A DNA stretch of 37,497 nt from an uncultured Ruminococcus sp. (GTDB lineage: Bacteria; Bacillota; Clostridia; Lachnospirales; Lachnospiraceae), in assembly GCA_900553885.1 (NCBI GenBank), contig USFD01000025.1, positions 1 to 37,497 of the forward strand, read 5' to 3'. Numbering within the stretch: position 1 is the stretch's first letter; every line of letters starts with the position of its first letter. The translations under genes were made by a program, and so were the position numbers. Shown piece after piece: positions 7,903 to 15,012 of this stretch. Below the pieces are notes generated by a model. It was not told where the DNA came from. It ran no database searches and was given only the letters and a program-made list of their open reading frames with translations.

Positions 7903-9220
7903 CTTCCACCTCCTGGATCAGATATTTCATGTCACGCTCTATCGTATATTCAAAAGCGTCCAGACTATCAATGTCAGTGCTGCCATCATCCAAACGCTCA
8001 TCTTTATCCTTTTCCTTATCCCATACTGCATCAGTAAATGCCGTCTGGAGTGATCCGCAGTCCTCCGTCATCCAAAAGCGCCCTGCTCCCATAAGTCGGA
8101 GCGTGCAGTGGATTCGGTCATTAATTGGCCTTTTCTTTGCCGGCTTCACTGCGATCCACGGAAATCGCTTCTCTACTGCATTCCGGATAGAATTACCGAG
8201 AACTGTTTCCGCATTATCCCAAAAAGCAGATTCAGCATTGCAATACTCTACGTAATTTGCATGATTTACTATAACCGCATATTTATCTATAACCTCCTGA
8301 ATGAAGTCACAGAATAGCTTATCGAGCATGTTGCTGTCGATATCCTCTGTTTCATCTTTTGCCATAACCCTTTTTGACGCCAGCACAATCACATCTCTGT
8401 AATCGTCTGTATAGCCCCGCGCACAAAAGGCATGTCCTGATTTATTTCCGCCGAAATCTATCGAAAACTCTATCGAAGTAATATCTTCCTTCTGGAACTG
8501 CTTTATCTCCGCTGCAGGATCCAACTGATCTACGACCTTGCACCGGAATGCTTCCGGGTTATCCGCAAAACGCTTATAAATAGCTCCTTCTGCTCGCTTC
8601 CACAATCCAAGGATCAGGCGATCATAATAAATTGTACCCTCATACTCTTTACATAGCTGTTTCACGAACTCCGGATCCAGATATGGATTGTCGAAAATGG
8701 TATACTGCTGCAGGTAGATATCCAAATCAGGATTATCCAGGAACTCCTTCAGCCAGTGGGTCGGATGCTCCGGGTTGCAGCTTCCATCAAAACAGCTATA
8801 CGGTTTGTCCAGCCTGGACTTGAGCATCTGGAATACCTCTTTGTTCCATTTTGCAATTTCATCTCCATAGCAATACTTGATACTGGATCCTTGAATCTTT
8901 GCCACCTGGCTGATTTTTTCAGCTCCAAGACAGTAGACCTCTTCCCCGCAAATATGTGCTACATTTCGATTATTAATTGTACCGATCAGCTTGTCTGTGT
9001 ACAGCCCACGCATTGGCTGCAGTACGTTTCGTTCTATGGATTCTTTTGACACCCCAAGGATAACATTCAACCCCGGTTTTCCGGCTACAGCCCGGATCCG
9101 GAAGGGAATCATGTACGCTGTATCGACAAAAGACTTTCCTGATCGAACGGCTCCGGACTTAATATTCCAGCGGTGCGTTGCATTCAGGATATATTCATTC
9201 TGTTTGTTGCTTAACTGCAT
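7895..9220 (-). CDS. terL: Terminase large subunit (ATPase and nuclease)
   Basis: A 441-residue DNA-packaging motor. Walker A is SGAVRSGKS at residues 22-30, and the Walker B acids are D120-E121 in YCYGDE. A coupling motif follows near residues 145-150 (GSCNP). The RNase H-like nuclease domain begins with SIDFGGNKSGHAF (D255) and contains later acidic residues near DSLDAFEYTI. Length and layout match Terminase_3/PBSX-type large subunits. It overlaps the small subunit gene by 26 bp, so the two are coupled. Confidence 0.9.
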   Translation of the reverse strand: MQLSNKQNEYILNATHRWNIKSGAVRSGKSFVDTAYMIPFRIRAVAGKPGLNVILGVSKESIERNVLQPMRGLYTDKLIGTINNRNVAHICGEEVYCLGAEKISQVAKIQGSSIKYCYGDEIAKWNKEVFQMLKSRLDKPYSCFDGSCNPEHPTHWLKEFLDNPDLDIYLQQYTIFDNPYLDPEFVKQLCKEYEGTIYYDRLILGLWKRAEGAIYKRFADNPEAFRCKVVDQLDPAAEIKQFQKEDITSIEFSIDFGGNKSGHAFCARGYTDDYRDVIVLASKRVMAKDETEDIDSNMLDKLFCDFIQEVIDKYAVIVNHANYVEYCNAESAFWDNAETVLGNSIRNAVEKRFPWIAVKPAKKRPINDRIHCTLRLMGAGRFWMTEDCGSLQTAFTDAVWDKEKDKDERLDDGSTDIDSLDAFEYTIERDMKYLIQEVEDV

Positions 9221-9656
9221 TCTCGCGCATCTCCCTCAATATGTTATCCAGCTTTTCAAGCGCTTCGTCAGTCTCATTCTCACCAGTAACAGCCTGCTTA
9301 CGCGCCTTTTTCAGCTCTGTATCGGCCTCACGGTTCCGGATATCCTCATCCGGCTTTCCGGTCTGCCCGGCATATTTTGCGATCGCCTCATAGGCTTTCA
9401 CATTGCCTGCCAGCCCCTCCTTGATCATGGCCATATTTAAAGCCGACTCCAGAGTACACTCAACACCGAGCGTTTCCAGAACCGGCTTCCACTCTTCACT
9501 ATCTATTTCAGCAGTCAGCAGCATGTTCAGCGTCTTGCGGAAGTCCGCTTTTCGGCGTCTGGCCTTCCCGCTTGCTTTGCCACCCGCTGATTGTATTTTT
9601 CTCTGTTCACTCACTGTTCGTTTGTTAAAAGGAATTAAGTTTTCATAATTCGCCAC
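9195..9656 (-). CDS. terS: Terminase small subunit
   Basis: A 153-residue protein that binds the packaging site and loads the large subunit. It uses a GTG start with AAGGTGGTGAA upstream. After a Lys/Arg-rich segment (GGKASGKARRRKADFRKTLNML) there is a helical region with KAYEAIAKYAGQTGKPDEDIRNREADTELKKARK, the pattern common to small terminases of Firmicutes phages. The C terminus is a charged helix that would bind the large subunit. It is first in the late packaging cluster, just downstream of a tRNA-like element. Confidence 0.8.
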   Translation of the reverse strand: MANYENLIPFNKRTVSEQRKIQSAGGKASGKARRRKADFRKTLNMLLTAEIDSEEWKPVLETLGVECTLESALNMAMIKEGLAGNVKAYEAIAKYAGQTGKPDEDIRNREADTELKKARKQAVTGENETDEALEKLDNILREMRENAVKQQTE

Positions 9657-9694
9657 TTCACCACCTTCAATTCTGGCTTATTATTTCTGTAAAA

Positions 9695-9764
9695 GCGGAG
9701 CACCCGGAGTCGAACCGGGACACAGGGCGCGACCCTGCACATCTGCCGTTGATGATATGCCCGC
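9695..9764 (-). tRNA. Degenerate tRNA-like element
   Basis: The 70-nt minus-strand sequence folds as a near-complete cloverleaf: acceptor GCGG-GCA with TGC-T-CCGC (seven pairs with one bulged T), D stem CATC/GATG, anticodon stem GCAGG/CCTGT with a 7-nt loop GTCGCGC, and a perfect T stem CCCGG/CCGGG around TTCGACT. The formal anticodon would be CGC (Ala). The variable region has only two bases and the acceptor stem has a bulge, so it may be a decayed or non-decoding tRNA. It lies between a terminator and the small terminase gene. No CCA is encoded. Confidence 0.55.
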
Positions 9765-9765
9765 A

Positions 9766-9794
9766 TAAAGAAAAGAGACACCGAAGTGCCTCTT
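9766..9794 (-). terminator. Terminator with TTCG tetraloop
   Basis: On the minus strand AAGAGGCAC pairs with GTGTCTCTT (one G-U) around TTCG, followed by a T-rich stretch (TTCTTT). It lies 9 bp after the stop of the 52-residue coiled-coil gene and only one base before the tRNA-like element. It separates the accessory region from the packaging genes. Confidence 0.75.
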
Positions 9795-9803
9795 ATAATT
9801 TTG

Positions 9804-9962
9804 TCATCTCAAATTTTTCTTTGCAATTTCGAGATGGTACTTTAAATTATCAATTTCTTTTTGAATCTGCTGCGCTCTATGCGGCGTGGCCTCTAATTCT
9901 TCATATAAAGCCTCTAATTGTCGCTCCATTCTTGCAATATCCGAACTTGTATATGTAGGCAT
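9804..9962 (-). CDS. Small coiled-coil protein of unknown function
   Basis: A 52-residue protein starting MPTYTSSDIARMERQL. After a short N-terminal cap it is one long amphipathic helix (heptad pattern through EALYEELEATPHRAQQIQKEI), probably a dimeric coiled coil. The start is fixed by GGAGGAAAT directly upstream; a longer reading to 10,028 has no site. Flanking terminators upstream (10,032) and downstream (9,766) make it a one-gene unit unless there is read-through. The family was not recognised. Confidence 0.6.
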   Translation of the reverse strand: MPTYTSSDIARMERQLEALYEELEATPHRAQQIQKEIDNLKYHLEIAKKNLR

Positions 9963-10031
9963 ATTTCCTCCAATCTCCTGTTCCATTAACACCATCTTTA
10001 TTATACTCCCGCAACTGACAATAGGCAACAG

Positions 10032-10056
10032 AAAAAGACGCCCTCTCGGACGTCTT
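10032..10056 (-). terminator. Terminator with GAGA tetraloop
   Basis: On the minus strand AAGACGTCC pairs with GGGCGTCTT (one G-U) around GAGA, followed by TTTTTC. It starts within the last codon and stop of the 48-residue basic gene. It would end transcription of the DUF6731/membrane cargo module and the small gene behind it. Confidence 0.8.
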
Positions 10057-10201
10057 AAACTTGCCTGTTCTTCGGTTTCACCGCTTCAGATCGGACGTTG
10101 TGGCCTTGATTCTGATTTTCCGGCTTCACCTTCTCAGTTACGCTGTTGAATTTGTTCAGATTCTTCTGTCTGTTCTGTTGCTCCTGCTGTTTTTTGTTCA
10201 T
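10055..10201 (-). CDS. Small basic, Gln/Asn-rich phage protein
   Basis: A 48-residue ORF starting MNKKQQEQQNRQKNLNKF and ending EAVKPKNRQV, with GAGGTGATAGC before the ATG. It is strongly basic, with no hydrophobic core or Cys motif, so it is probably disordered or nucleic-acid binding. It lies 69 bp after the membrane protein gene of the cargo module and ends inside a strong terminator, which gives it a clear transcript end. I do not recognise a family. Confidence 0.6.
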   Translation of the reverse strand: MNKKQQEQQNRQKNLNKFNSVTEKVKPENQNQGHNVRSEAVKPKNRQV

Positions 10202-10270
10202 GCTATCACCTCGGGGATAGTATGCGCAAGGGCTATAGATATATGTATAAAAAGCTCCTATTGAGATGAT

Positions 10271-10888
10271 TTAACTTTTATCGTGCAACTTTTTATTGAA
10301 ATCTTCTCTTTCCTGATCCGTAAGCCTCCTCTTGAAGTCTTTACCTTTATATTCATTCTTTTTTGCTATCAATAATTTTAGCATTATACTTACATACCTA
10401 TAGGAACCACATAGAAAATACAATAACACAAATAAACAAAGTATTCCTATAACAACATAAACTTTTATTGGCAGCGCATCATATGCGTATAGCACACAAA
10501 TCAAAAAAATATCTAATATGCCACTAAGAACTGTCCTTTTTACCCTTTTAACAAAATCTTCCACGTCTGCATTTTTAAAAAAATAACCCGCCAACCCTTC
10601 TTCATCCTTAACTGAGACTAAAGACGGTATCAATATTCCAAACACACTAATAATAATGGATTGAACAGTAATCAATGCAGTAAGCATATCCGAATACGCT
10701 TCTCCCAACCAGGGTTTCACTCTTAAACCATATGCCACACCTGTAATTAATGCGGTAAATATCATTGGAATTATCCACTGATAATTTGAATACCAAATCC
10801 AAACAGCTTTAGAATCCCTTTTCTTTTTCATTTTCATCATCCTATTCAGATAAAATGGAATGAATTTTTCTTCGGCTACCTCCGTCAT
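10271..10888 (-). CDS. Four-helix inner membrane protein of the DUF6731-linked cargo module
   Basis: Up to 205 residues with four predicted transmembrane helices: about residues 30-50 (WIIPMIFTALITGVAYG), 67-92 (ALITVQSIIISVFGILIPSL), 118-138 (VLSGILDIFLICVLYAY) and 144-164 (VYVVIGILCLFVLLYFLCG). A charged cytosolic C terminus of about 40 residues follows. Two starts are possible. The ATG at 10,888 overlaps the upstream gene by 47 bp. The ATG at 10,840, just after the upstream stop, would use stop-start coupling. Size and topology resemble membrane components of two-gene phage defence systems such as KwaA. The sequence itself was not recognised. Confidence 0.7.
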   Translation of the reverse strand: MTEVAEEKFIPFYLNRMMKMKKKRDSKAVWIWYSNYQWIIPMIFTALITGVAYGLRVKPWLGEAYSDMLTALITVQSIIISVFGILIPSLVSVKDEEGLAGYFFKNADVEDFVKRVKRTVLSGILDIFLICVLYAYDALPIKVYVVIGILCLFVLLYFLCGSYRYVSIMLKLLIAKKNEYKGKDFKRRLTDQEREDFNKKLHDKS

Positions 10889-11744
10889 AATATTTTTCCA
10901 CCATTTTTGCAGACATTTCCCTAAAGGTTAATTCTTTTCGTGGTGGTACGGTAAAATCAATCTTATCATAGTATATGTTCTGAAATAAATCATATATACT
11001 TGATTTTTGATCATCACTTAAAGTAAGCCTTGCTGAAGAAACTGTTCCTATATTTTCTTCATTTCTCAAATCACTTGCAATATTATAAATGGTATCCTTC
11101 TCTAATTCTTTTCCTCGAGCATATCCTAAACCACATTCTACATGGGCAGTATAACATTCAACCTGATTAAATGCTTCAATAACTCTTTCAAAAAACTTTG
11201 ACCGTTTTGGTCTAAACTGACGGATATTGGCGAACCTGATATCCAGCTTTAGTGCATGCATGTTCTCTAATTCTTCGAGCTGTAATCGATTATCAATAGG
11301 TCTAAAATAACACAAATCATCCGGCTCATTAAACGAATTAATATAACTTTCTAATGCATGCACCCCATAGCTTCCTCTGTTACACTGCACCATTGCAATT
11401 GACATCTTAGGATCATACAATACAACTGTATTTTTTCCAATATATTCATCATCTTGTAGATCGACATGCCGAGCTTCAGAATCCTTTTCCAAAATATAAG
11501 TATTACTTATAACATCAAGTCGCATAAAATTCAAAGCATAAAACATATCTCCATGTAAAGTAGTCATACTTTCTATGCGCCCTTCAATGCCATTCACCTC
11601 ATGTACTCTCTCCTCATATGTTAATTCCTCCATTCTGGACATCCATTCTAACAAATCATACAATGATTCCGTATATTCACTACCATCAAATGTACATAAC
11701 TGATAATACTGAAATTTTATACCTACTCTTTTTTTATCTGCCAT
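10842..11744 (-). CDS. DUF6731-like protein, probable cargo effector
   Basis: A 300-residue soluble protein beginning MADKKRVGIKFQYYQL, with GGAGG upstream (a longer reading to 11,801 lacks a site). The central block DDEYIGKNTVVLYDPKMSI followed by MVQCNRGSYGVHALESYI is the pattern I associate with DUF6731, a family of unknown function in phages and accessory islands. No nuclease or protease motif is obvious. It has its own promoter, lies just after a terminator that ends the early operon, is AT-rich relative to neighbours, and is followed without a gap by a four-helix membrane protein. These are hallmarks of a lysogenic cargo (moron) module, possibly anti-phage. Confidence 0.65.
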   Translation of the reverse strand: MADKKRVGIKFQYYQLCTFDGSEYTESLYDLLEWMSRMEELTYEERVHEVNGIEGRIESMTTLHGDMFYALNFMRLDVISNTYILEKDSEARHVDLQDDEYIGKNTVVLYDPKMSIAMVQCNRGSYGVHALESYINSFNEPDDLCYFRPIDNRLQLEELENMHALKLDIRFANIRQFRPKRSKFFERVIEAFNQVECYTAHVECGLGYARGKELEKDTIYNIASDLRNEENIGTVSSARLTLSDDQKSSIYDLFQNIYYDKIDFTVPPRKELTFREMSAKMVEKYYDGGSRRKIHSILSE

Positions 11745-11789
11745 ATTTCCTCCCACACAAACCTTCCAAATCACACCACATTTGTCTAA

Positions 11790-11818
11790 ATAATATACCA
11801 AATTATGACAATATTCAA
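11790..11818 (-). promoter_or_regulatory. SigA-type promoter of the DUF6731 cargo module
   Basis: Minus strand TTGAAT, 17-bp spacer, TATTAT. The -10 box lies about 45 bp before the DUF6731 start codon. Its separate promoter suggests expression during lysogeny. Confidence 0.65.
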
Positions 11819-11912
11819 CAAATCTTTGTTGTTTTGGTCTTGTGTGGTGGTAAAAATATAATAGAACATTCGTTCTGTATTTTCAATATGGAAATTACTA
11901 CAAAATCACATA

Positions 11913-11943
11913 GAAAAACGCCCCACACATTTGTGCAGAGCGT
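11913..11943 (-). terminator. Terminator closing the early replication operon
   Basis: On the minus strand an 11-bp stem, ACGCTCTGCAC with GTGTGGGGCGT (including G-U pairs), surrounds AAAT and is followed by TTTTTC. It lies about 70 bp after the stop of the putative late regulator and just before the promoter of the cargo module. Confidence 0.75.
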
Positions 11944-12012
11944 CTTCCATCTATGGTTTGTTATGGGGAAAACAAGCCGTCCAGCATTCCACCTTTCGGC
12001 TTTTATAGCATA

Positions 12013-12498
12013 TTAACATTTTCGGTCGGGACATTGTGGGACATTTTCAAAATATCTCTGGATTCTTTTCTTCACATTCTCATCTGTGTACTTAATTTTT
12101 CTCTTCGGGTATATCTGATTCATTCTCATTGCCACTTTAGGGTATGAGAGATCATCAATGAAGTACAGCCGGAACATAATCCGCAGCTCACTCTTCTGGA
12201 TCGTCTGTATGTACTCTTCTACCTGCAGCTGTTTCTCGATCAGATCCGTCTCCAGCATCTGGAGCTTTGCCTGGCGTCTTTCCATCAACGCAACCCGTCG
12301 GTTAATCTCCACCTGCGGAAATCCCTTAATCTTCACCGTGCGGATGGGCTTCTTTCCTTTCTTCCCGCAGGTCACCGAATCAGAAACTATTGTCCGCTTC
12401 AGCTGATCAATCCGCTTCTGATCTTCGGATATGCGCCGGCGCAAATCTTTGATTTCTTCTTTCATGTCAGCGTATTCACTCAGTATGCTCTTGTCCAT
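12013..12498 (-). CDS. Putative late-gene transcription regulator (sigma-70 region 4-like HTH)
   Basis: A 161-residue protein. The N-terminal 90 residues form a coiled coil (EYADMKEEIKDLRRRISEDQ and a later METDLIEKQLQVEEYI). The C-terminal part, SELRIMFRLYFIDDLSYPKVAMRMNQ, has the R-x-x-x-x-Y-x-x-x-x-S-y-x-x-V-A layout of sigma-70 region 4-like helix-turn-helix domains found in RinA, ArpU and DUF1492 proteins. Those activate late genes in Firmicutes phages and sit, as here, at the end of the early operon before the terminase genes. The start is placed at 12,498, eight bases after AAGGAG; the ATG at 12,504 is also possible. Confidence 0.65.
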   Translation of the reverse strand: MDKSILSEYADMKEEIKDLRRRISEDQKRIDQLKRTIVSDSVTCGKKGKKPIRTVKIKGFPQVEINRRVALMERRQAKLQMLETDLIEKQLQVEEYIQTIQKSELRIMFRLYFIDDLSYPKVAMRMNQIYPKRKIKYTDENVKKRIQRYFENVPQCPDRKC

Positions 12499-12706
12499 CC
12501 GCATCACTCCTTATGTTGTATTTCCTGGCCATATACTCTGCCGGCGTCTCATGGATCTGCTCAGCCTGAGCCTGAATCATCATCTGCACACCGACAGGAC
12601 GACGGAACCAGTCCCGAGCCTTCTGATCCGGTGTGCACTCGGCCAGGCCTTCATAATGACTCTCTCTGTCGCATTTCATTTCTTTCCTTGTTCGTCCGCG
12701 ATTCAT
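12476..12706 (-). CDS. Small phage protein of unknown function
   Basis: A 76-residue charged protein starting MNRGRTRKEMKCDRESHY, chosen because GGGAGGG lies six bases upstream. It contains a PDQKARDWFRRPVGVQMMIQ helix region and a C-terminal ETPAEYMARKYNI segment. It overlaps the start of the late regulator by about 23 bp. No family is recognised. It sits in a string of small, translationally coupled genes between the helicase and the late regulator. Confidence 0.6.
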   Translation of the reverse strand: MNRGRTRKEMKCDRESHYEGLAECTPDQKARDWFRRPVGVQMMIQAQAEQIHETPAEYMARKYNIRSDADGQEHTE

Positions 12707-12708
12707 TC

Positions 12709-12903
12709 TCATCCCTCCCACACGGGCTCATAATCATCACAGCTTGCTATGCAGATATTTAAATCCGGGTCAAATTTCAGGTTTATAGATATGGCATGTA
12801 ATTCACATCCATAGCATTCACCGCCGTTTCTGCGCTTATATGTCCTCAAGGGCTTCTTTGATCTGTGTTTGCAGTTGCTTATGCTGCATATTGCCTTTGC
12901 CAT
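12709..12903 (-). CDS. Small Cys-rich protein
   Basis: A 64-residue protein starting MAKAICSISNCKHRSKKPL. Six or more Cys residues occur in C-x4-C, C-x2-C and C-x3-C arrangements (SISNCKH, GECYGCE, NICIASCDD), suggesting zinc binding or a small metal-bound fold. GGGAGGAGG precedes two adjacent ATG codons (12,906 and 12,903); the second has the better spacing. The first ATG overlaps the stop of the zinc-ribbon frame at 12,906-13,016, indicating coupled translation with that frame. Confidence 0.6.
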   Translation of the reverse strand: MAKAICSISNCKHRSKKPLRTYKRRNGGECYGCELHAISINLKFDPDLNICIASCDDYEPVWEG

Positions 12904-12905
12904 CA

Positions 12906-13016
12906 TCAATCCTCCTCCCACTTCAACCGCTGTCCACAAGCCGGGCAAAAATCTGTATTGCAAGATTTAATGTTTTCGCATCCACACGAAGATCGTCTGA
13001 AGTTCGTCTCCGGCAT
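12906..13016 (-). CDS. Zinc-ribbon peptide in a frame overlapping the upstream gene
   Basis: A 36-residue frame starting MPETNFRRSSCGCENIKSC and ending FCPACGQRLKWEED. It has a clear C-x2-C zinc ribbon after a C-G-C pair, and its stop overlaps the start of the next gene (TGATG). It overlaps the C-terminal half of the gene at 12,923-13,165 in the -1 frame. That half reads like an out-of-frame translation, so this frame is probably the true coding frame here, either as a separate short gene or as the end of a frame-shifted gene. No strong ribosome binding site of its own is seen. Confidence 0.5.
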   Translation of the reverse strand: MPETNFRRSSCGCENIKSCNTDFCPACGQRLKWEED

Positions 13017-13165
13017 ACGGCAGAGCTTTTCGTCCTCACATACTCAACCTTGCTCAGATCCTCATCTTCCGTGATCTCCTTCCTGCATCCCGGACATATG
13101 ACCGGACTCTGATGCCTTGATATAATCTTTTTTTTGGCTCTATCCGTTATCTTTTTCTCAGCCAA
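12923..13165 (-). CDS. Zinc-binding phage protein, C-terminal half probably out of frame
   Basis: An 80-residue ORF starting MAEKKITDRAKKKIISRH, then a C-x2-C knuckle (VICPGC) and an acidic helix with SKVEYVRTK. The rest (SSAVCRRRTSDDLRVDAK onward) does not look like protein, whereas the -1 frame here encodes a tidy zinc ribbon. A deletion fusing two genes, or a frameshift, is therefore likely. The start overlaps the 3' end of the helicase gene by 8 bp, showing operon continuity. Confidence 0.5.
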   Translation of the reverse strand: MAEKKITDRAKKKIISRHQSPVICPGCRKEITEDEDLSKVEYVRTKSSAVCRRRTSDDLRVDAKTLNLAIQIFARLVDSG

Positions 13166-14552
13166 CGTATTTTCCCTCCTTCACCGCTTTGATTCTTGCC
13201 TTCAGGCTCTGCATTACCCATTCCTGGACATCATCCTTTCTCTCCAAAGCCTGCATCACATCTTCATCCCGTGTTCCCTCGCACACAAGATGATGGATAA
13301 TCACCCTCTCGCTCTGTCCCTGCCGGTGCAGCCTTTTATTTGCCTGGGTATACAACTCGTAATTCCAGGTCAGTCCGAACCAGATTACGTGGTTCCCGCC
13401 CTGCTGCAGATTTAGACCGTAAGCGCTGCTGGCTGGATGAGTTAGAAGGACATTGATCCTTCCCGCGTTCCAGTCATCCTCATCCTTCGTCGTTTTCAGC
13501 TCCCGTACCTGCAGCCTTGACTTTTCCAGCGCTTTCAGGATCCGCTCCCTGTCATGCTGATAATTGTAAAATACTAAGGCCGGCTTTTCCTGCAGGGACT
13601 CGATCAGCTCCAGAAAGGCCTCGATCTTACAGCTATGTACTTCATGGACGTTCCGGTCGTCGTCATAAATCGCGCCATTTGCCAGCTGCAGCAGCTTATT
13701 ACTGAGTGCTGCCGCGCTTGTAACGCTGATCTCCTCTTCGTCCTCCGGAAGCTCCAGAACCATCTTCCTTTCCAGCTCCCGGTACGCTTTTTCCGCCTTT
13801 CCATCCAGCACAACCGGGATCTGATGATATGTGATTTCCGGAAGCTCCAGATAATCTTCGGCCTTCATGGAAATACAGATATCCGAAATCTTCTCCAGGA
13901 TGCTTTCCTCTGTCCCCGGCTTTGCCTCGTAGCTGTACACCATTCCGTCCGCCCCGCGCTTGTCCGGCTGGAAATACCGTTCTCTGAACTGGGTGTACCG
14001 CTTTCCCAGACGCTCTCCGCCATCCAGAAGATACAGCTGCGCCCACAGATCCTCAAGTCCATTCGGGGAAGGCGTTCCTGTCAGTTCCACCATCCGGCTG
14101 ATATGGGGTCCGACGCTTGCAAGGGACTTAAACCGTTTTGCCTTATGGCTTTTGAAGCTGCTGCTTTCATCCACAACCACCATGTCAAAAGGCCAGCTGT
14201 TCCGGTAATAGTCAACCAGCCACACTACATTTTCCCGGTTGATGATATAGAGATCCGCCGGCGTATTCAGCGCCCGGATTCTTTTTGTCTGGCTCCCCAG
14301 GATCTGAGAAACCCGAAGCATCTTTGTGTGCTCCCATTTTTCTTTTTCTTTCGTCCAGGTTCCTTCGGCCACTTTCTTCGGTGCGATCACAAGCACCTTC
14401 CTGACCTCGAACCGGTTGTATTTCAATTCTTTCACCGCTGTCAGCGTAGTCACCGTTTTCCCCAGCCCCATGTCCAGAAAAAGCCCCAGTTTTTTAATCT
14501 CCAGGATCTTCCGAATACAGTAGCTCTGATATCCATGCGGCTTAAAAATCAT
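13158..14552 (-). CDS. SNF2-type DEAD-like helicase
   Basis: A 464-residue superfamily 2 ATPase. Walker A is MGLGKT (residues 28-33), motif II VVDES (126-130), motif III TGTP (158-161), and motif VI NKRLHRQGQ near the C terminus with the two Arg of SNF2 helicases. A GLNLQQGG segment precedes it, as in motif V. The compact single-polypeptide form without extra domains is common in phage replication modules. It probably remodels or translocates on DNA together with the VRR-NUC nuclease encoded just upstream. GGAGGGG precedes the ATG. Confidence 0.85.
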   Translation of the reverse strand: MIFKPHGYQSYCIRKILEIKKLGLFLDMGLGKTVTTLTAVKELKYNRFEVRKVLVIAPKKVAEGTWTKEKEKWEHTKMLRVSQILGSQTKRIRALNTPADLYIINRENVVWLVDYYRNSWPFDMVVVDESSSFKSHKAKRFKSLASVGPHISRMVELTGTPSPNGLEDLWAQLYLLDGGERLGKRYTQFRERYFQPDKRGADGMVYSYEAKPGTEESILEKISDICISMKAEDYLELPEITYHQIPVVLDGKAEKAYRELERKMVLELPEDEEEISVTSAAALSNKLLQLANGAIYDDDRNVHEVHSCKIEAFLELIESLQEKPALVFYNYQHDRERILKALEKSRLQVRELKTTKDEDDWNAGRINVLLTHPASSAYGLNLQQGGNHVIWFGLTWNYELYTQANKRLHRQGQSERVIIHHLVCEGTRDEDVMQALERKDDVQEWVMQSLKARIKAVKEGKYVG

Positions 14553-14564
14553 TCTGATCCCCTC

Positions 14565-14882
14565 CTACAGTTCATACCGGCAGTCCAGCGCTTTACTGGT
14601 CTCCTCATAGTCCATGTCCTGGAAAAACTGGCTCAATCCATCAATCCCGTAAACTACCCTCACATCCTGCCCCAGCTCCTTAAGTCTCTTACACTGGATG
14701 CGCTGCAGGGAGGTCAGACGGCCGCGGTCCGTTTTCAGCTCTACGAATACCGGCCGGCGTCCGGGGAAGATCACAATCCGATCCGGCACCCCGTCGTTTC
14801 CTGGGCTGACCCACTTATAGGCTTGGCCTCCCAGCTTTTTTACTTCTGACGTCAAAACTTTTTCGATCTCTTTTTCTAACAT
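14565..14882 (-). CDS. VRR-NUC domain nuclease
   Basis: A 105-residue protein starting MLEKEIEKVLTSEVKK, with GGAGG correctly spaced. The PD-(D/E)XK core is clear: N-terminal helix with conserved Glu, then SPGNDGVPDRIVIF (catalytic Asp), then VFVELKTDRGRLTSLQ (E-x-K followed by a helix). This is the minimal VRR-NUC domain, known as a structure-specific nuclease in phages, often next to an SNF2 helicase as here. The start was moved from an in-frame GTG at 14,894 that falls inside the ribosome binding site. Confidence 0.85.
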   Translation of the reverse strand: MLEKEIEKVLTSEVKKLGGQAYKWVSPGNDGVPDRIVIFPGRRPVFVELKTDRGRLTSLQRIQCKRLKELGQDVRVVYGIDGLSQFFQDMDYEETSKALDCRYEL

Positions 14883-14908
14883 CTCTACCTCCACGATAAC
14901 AGTATCCT

Positions 14909-14931
14909 CGCGCGCGCACGCGTATGTGCGC
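14909..14931. other. Alternating purine-pyrimidine tract (Z-DNA-prone)
   Basis: Twenty-three consecutive bases strictly alternate pyrimidine and purine, mostly CG and CA/TG steps. Such tracts can adopt Z-DNA under negative supercoiling. It borders the AT-rich segment of the possible origin region. Confidence 0.5.
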
Positions 14932-14947
14932 TCTCTATTAGGTCACG

Positions 14948-14981
14948 TAGGTAATATTAGGCGATATATATTTATTACCTA
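14948..14981. repeat. AT-rich inverted repeat
   Basis: TAGGTAATA and TATTACCTA are perfect complements separated by a 16-bp AT-rich spacer. TAGG recurs several more times nearby. The segment from 14,935 to 15,010 is strongly AT-rich and could serve as an unwinding element. Confidence 0.5.
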
Positions 14982-15012
14982 GGTATATTATTTTTTCTTT
15001 CTATATAAAGTT

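Noticed and set aside
13635..14849. 404-codon plus-strand frame
   Set aside because: It is antisense to the SNF2 helicase and VRR-NUC genes, which have clear motifs; no ribosome site and no recognisable domain.
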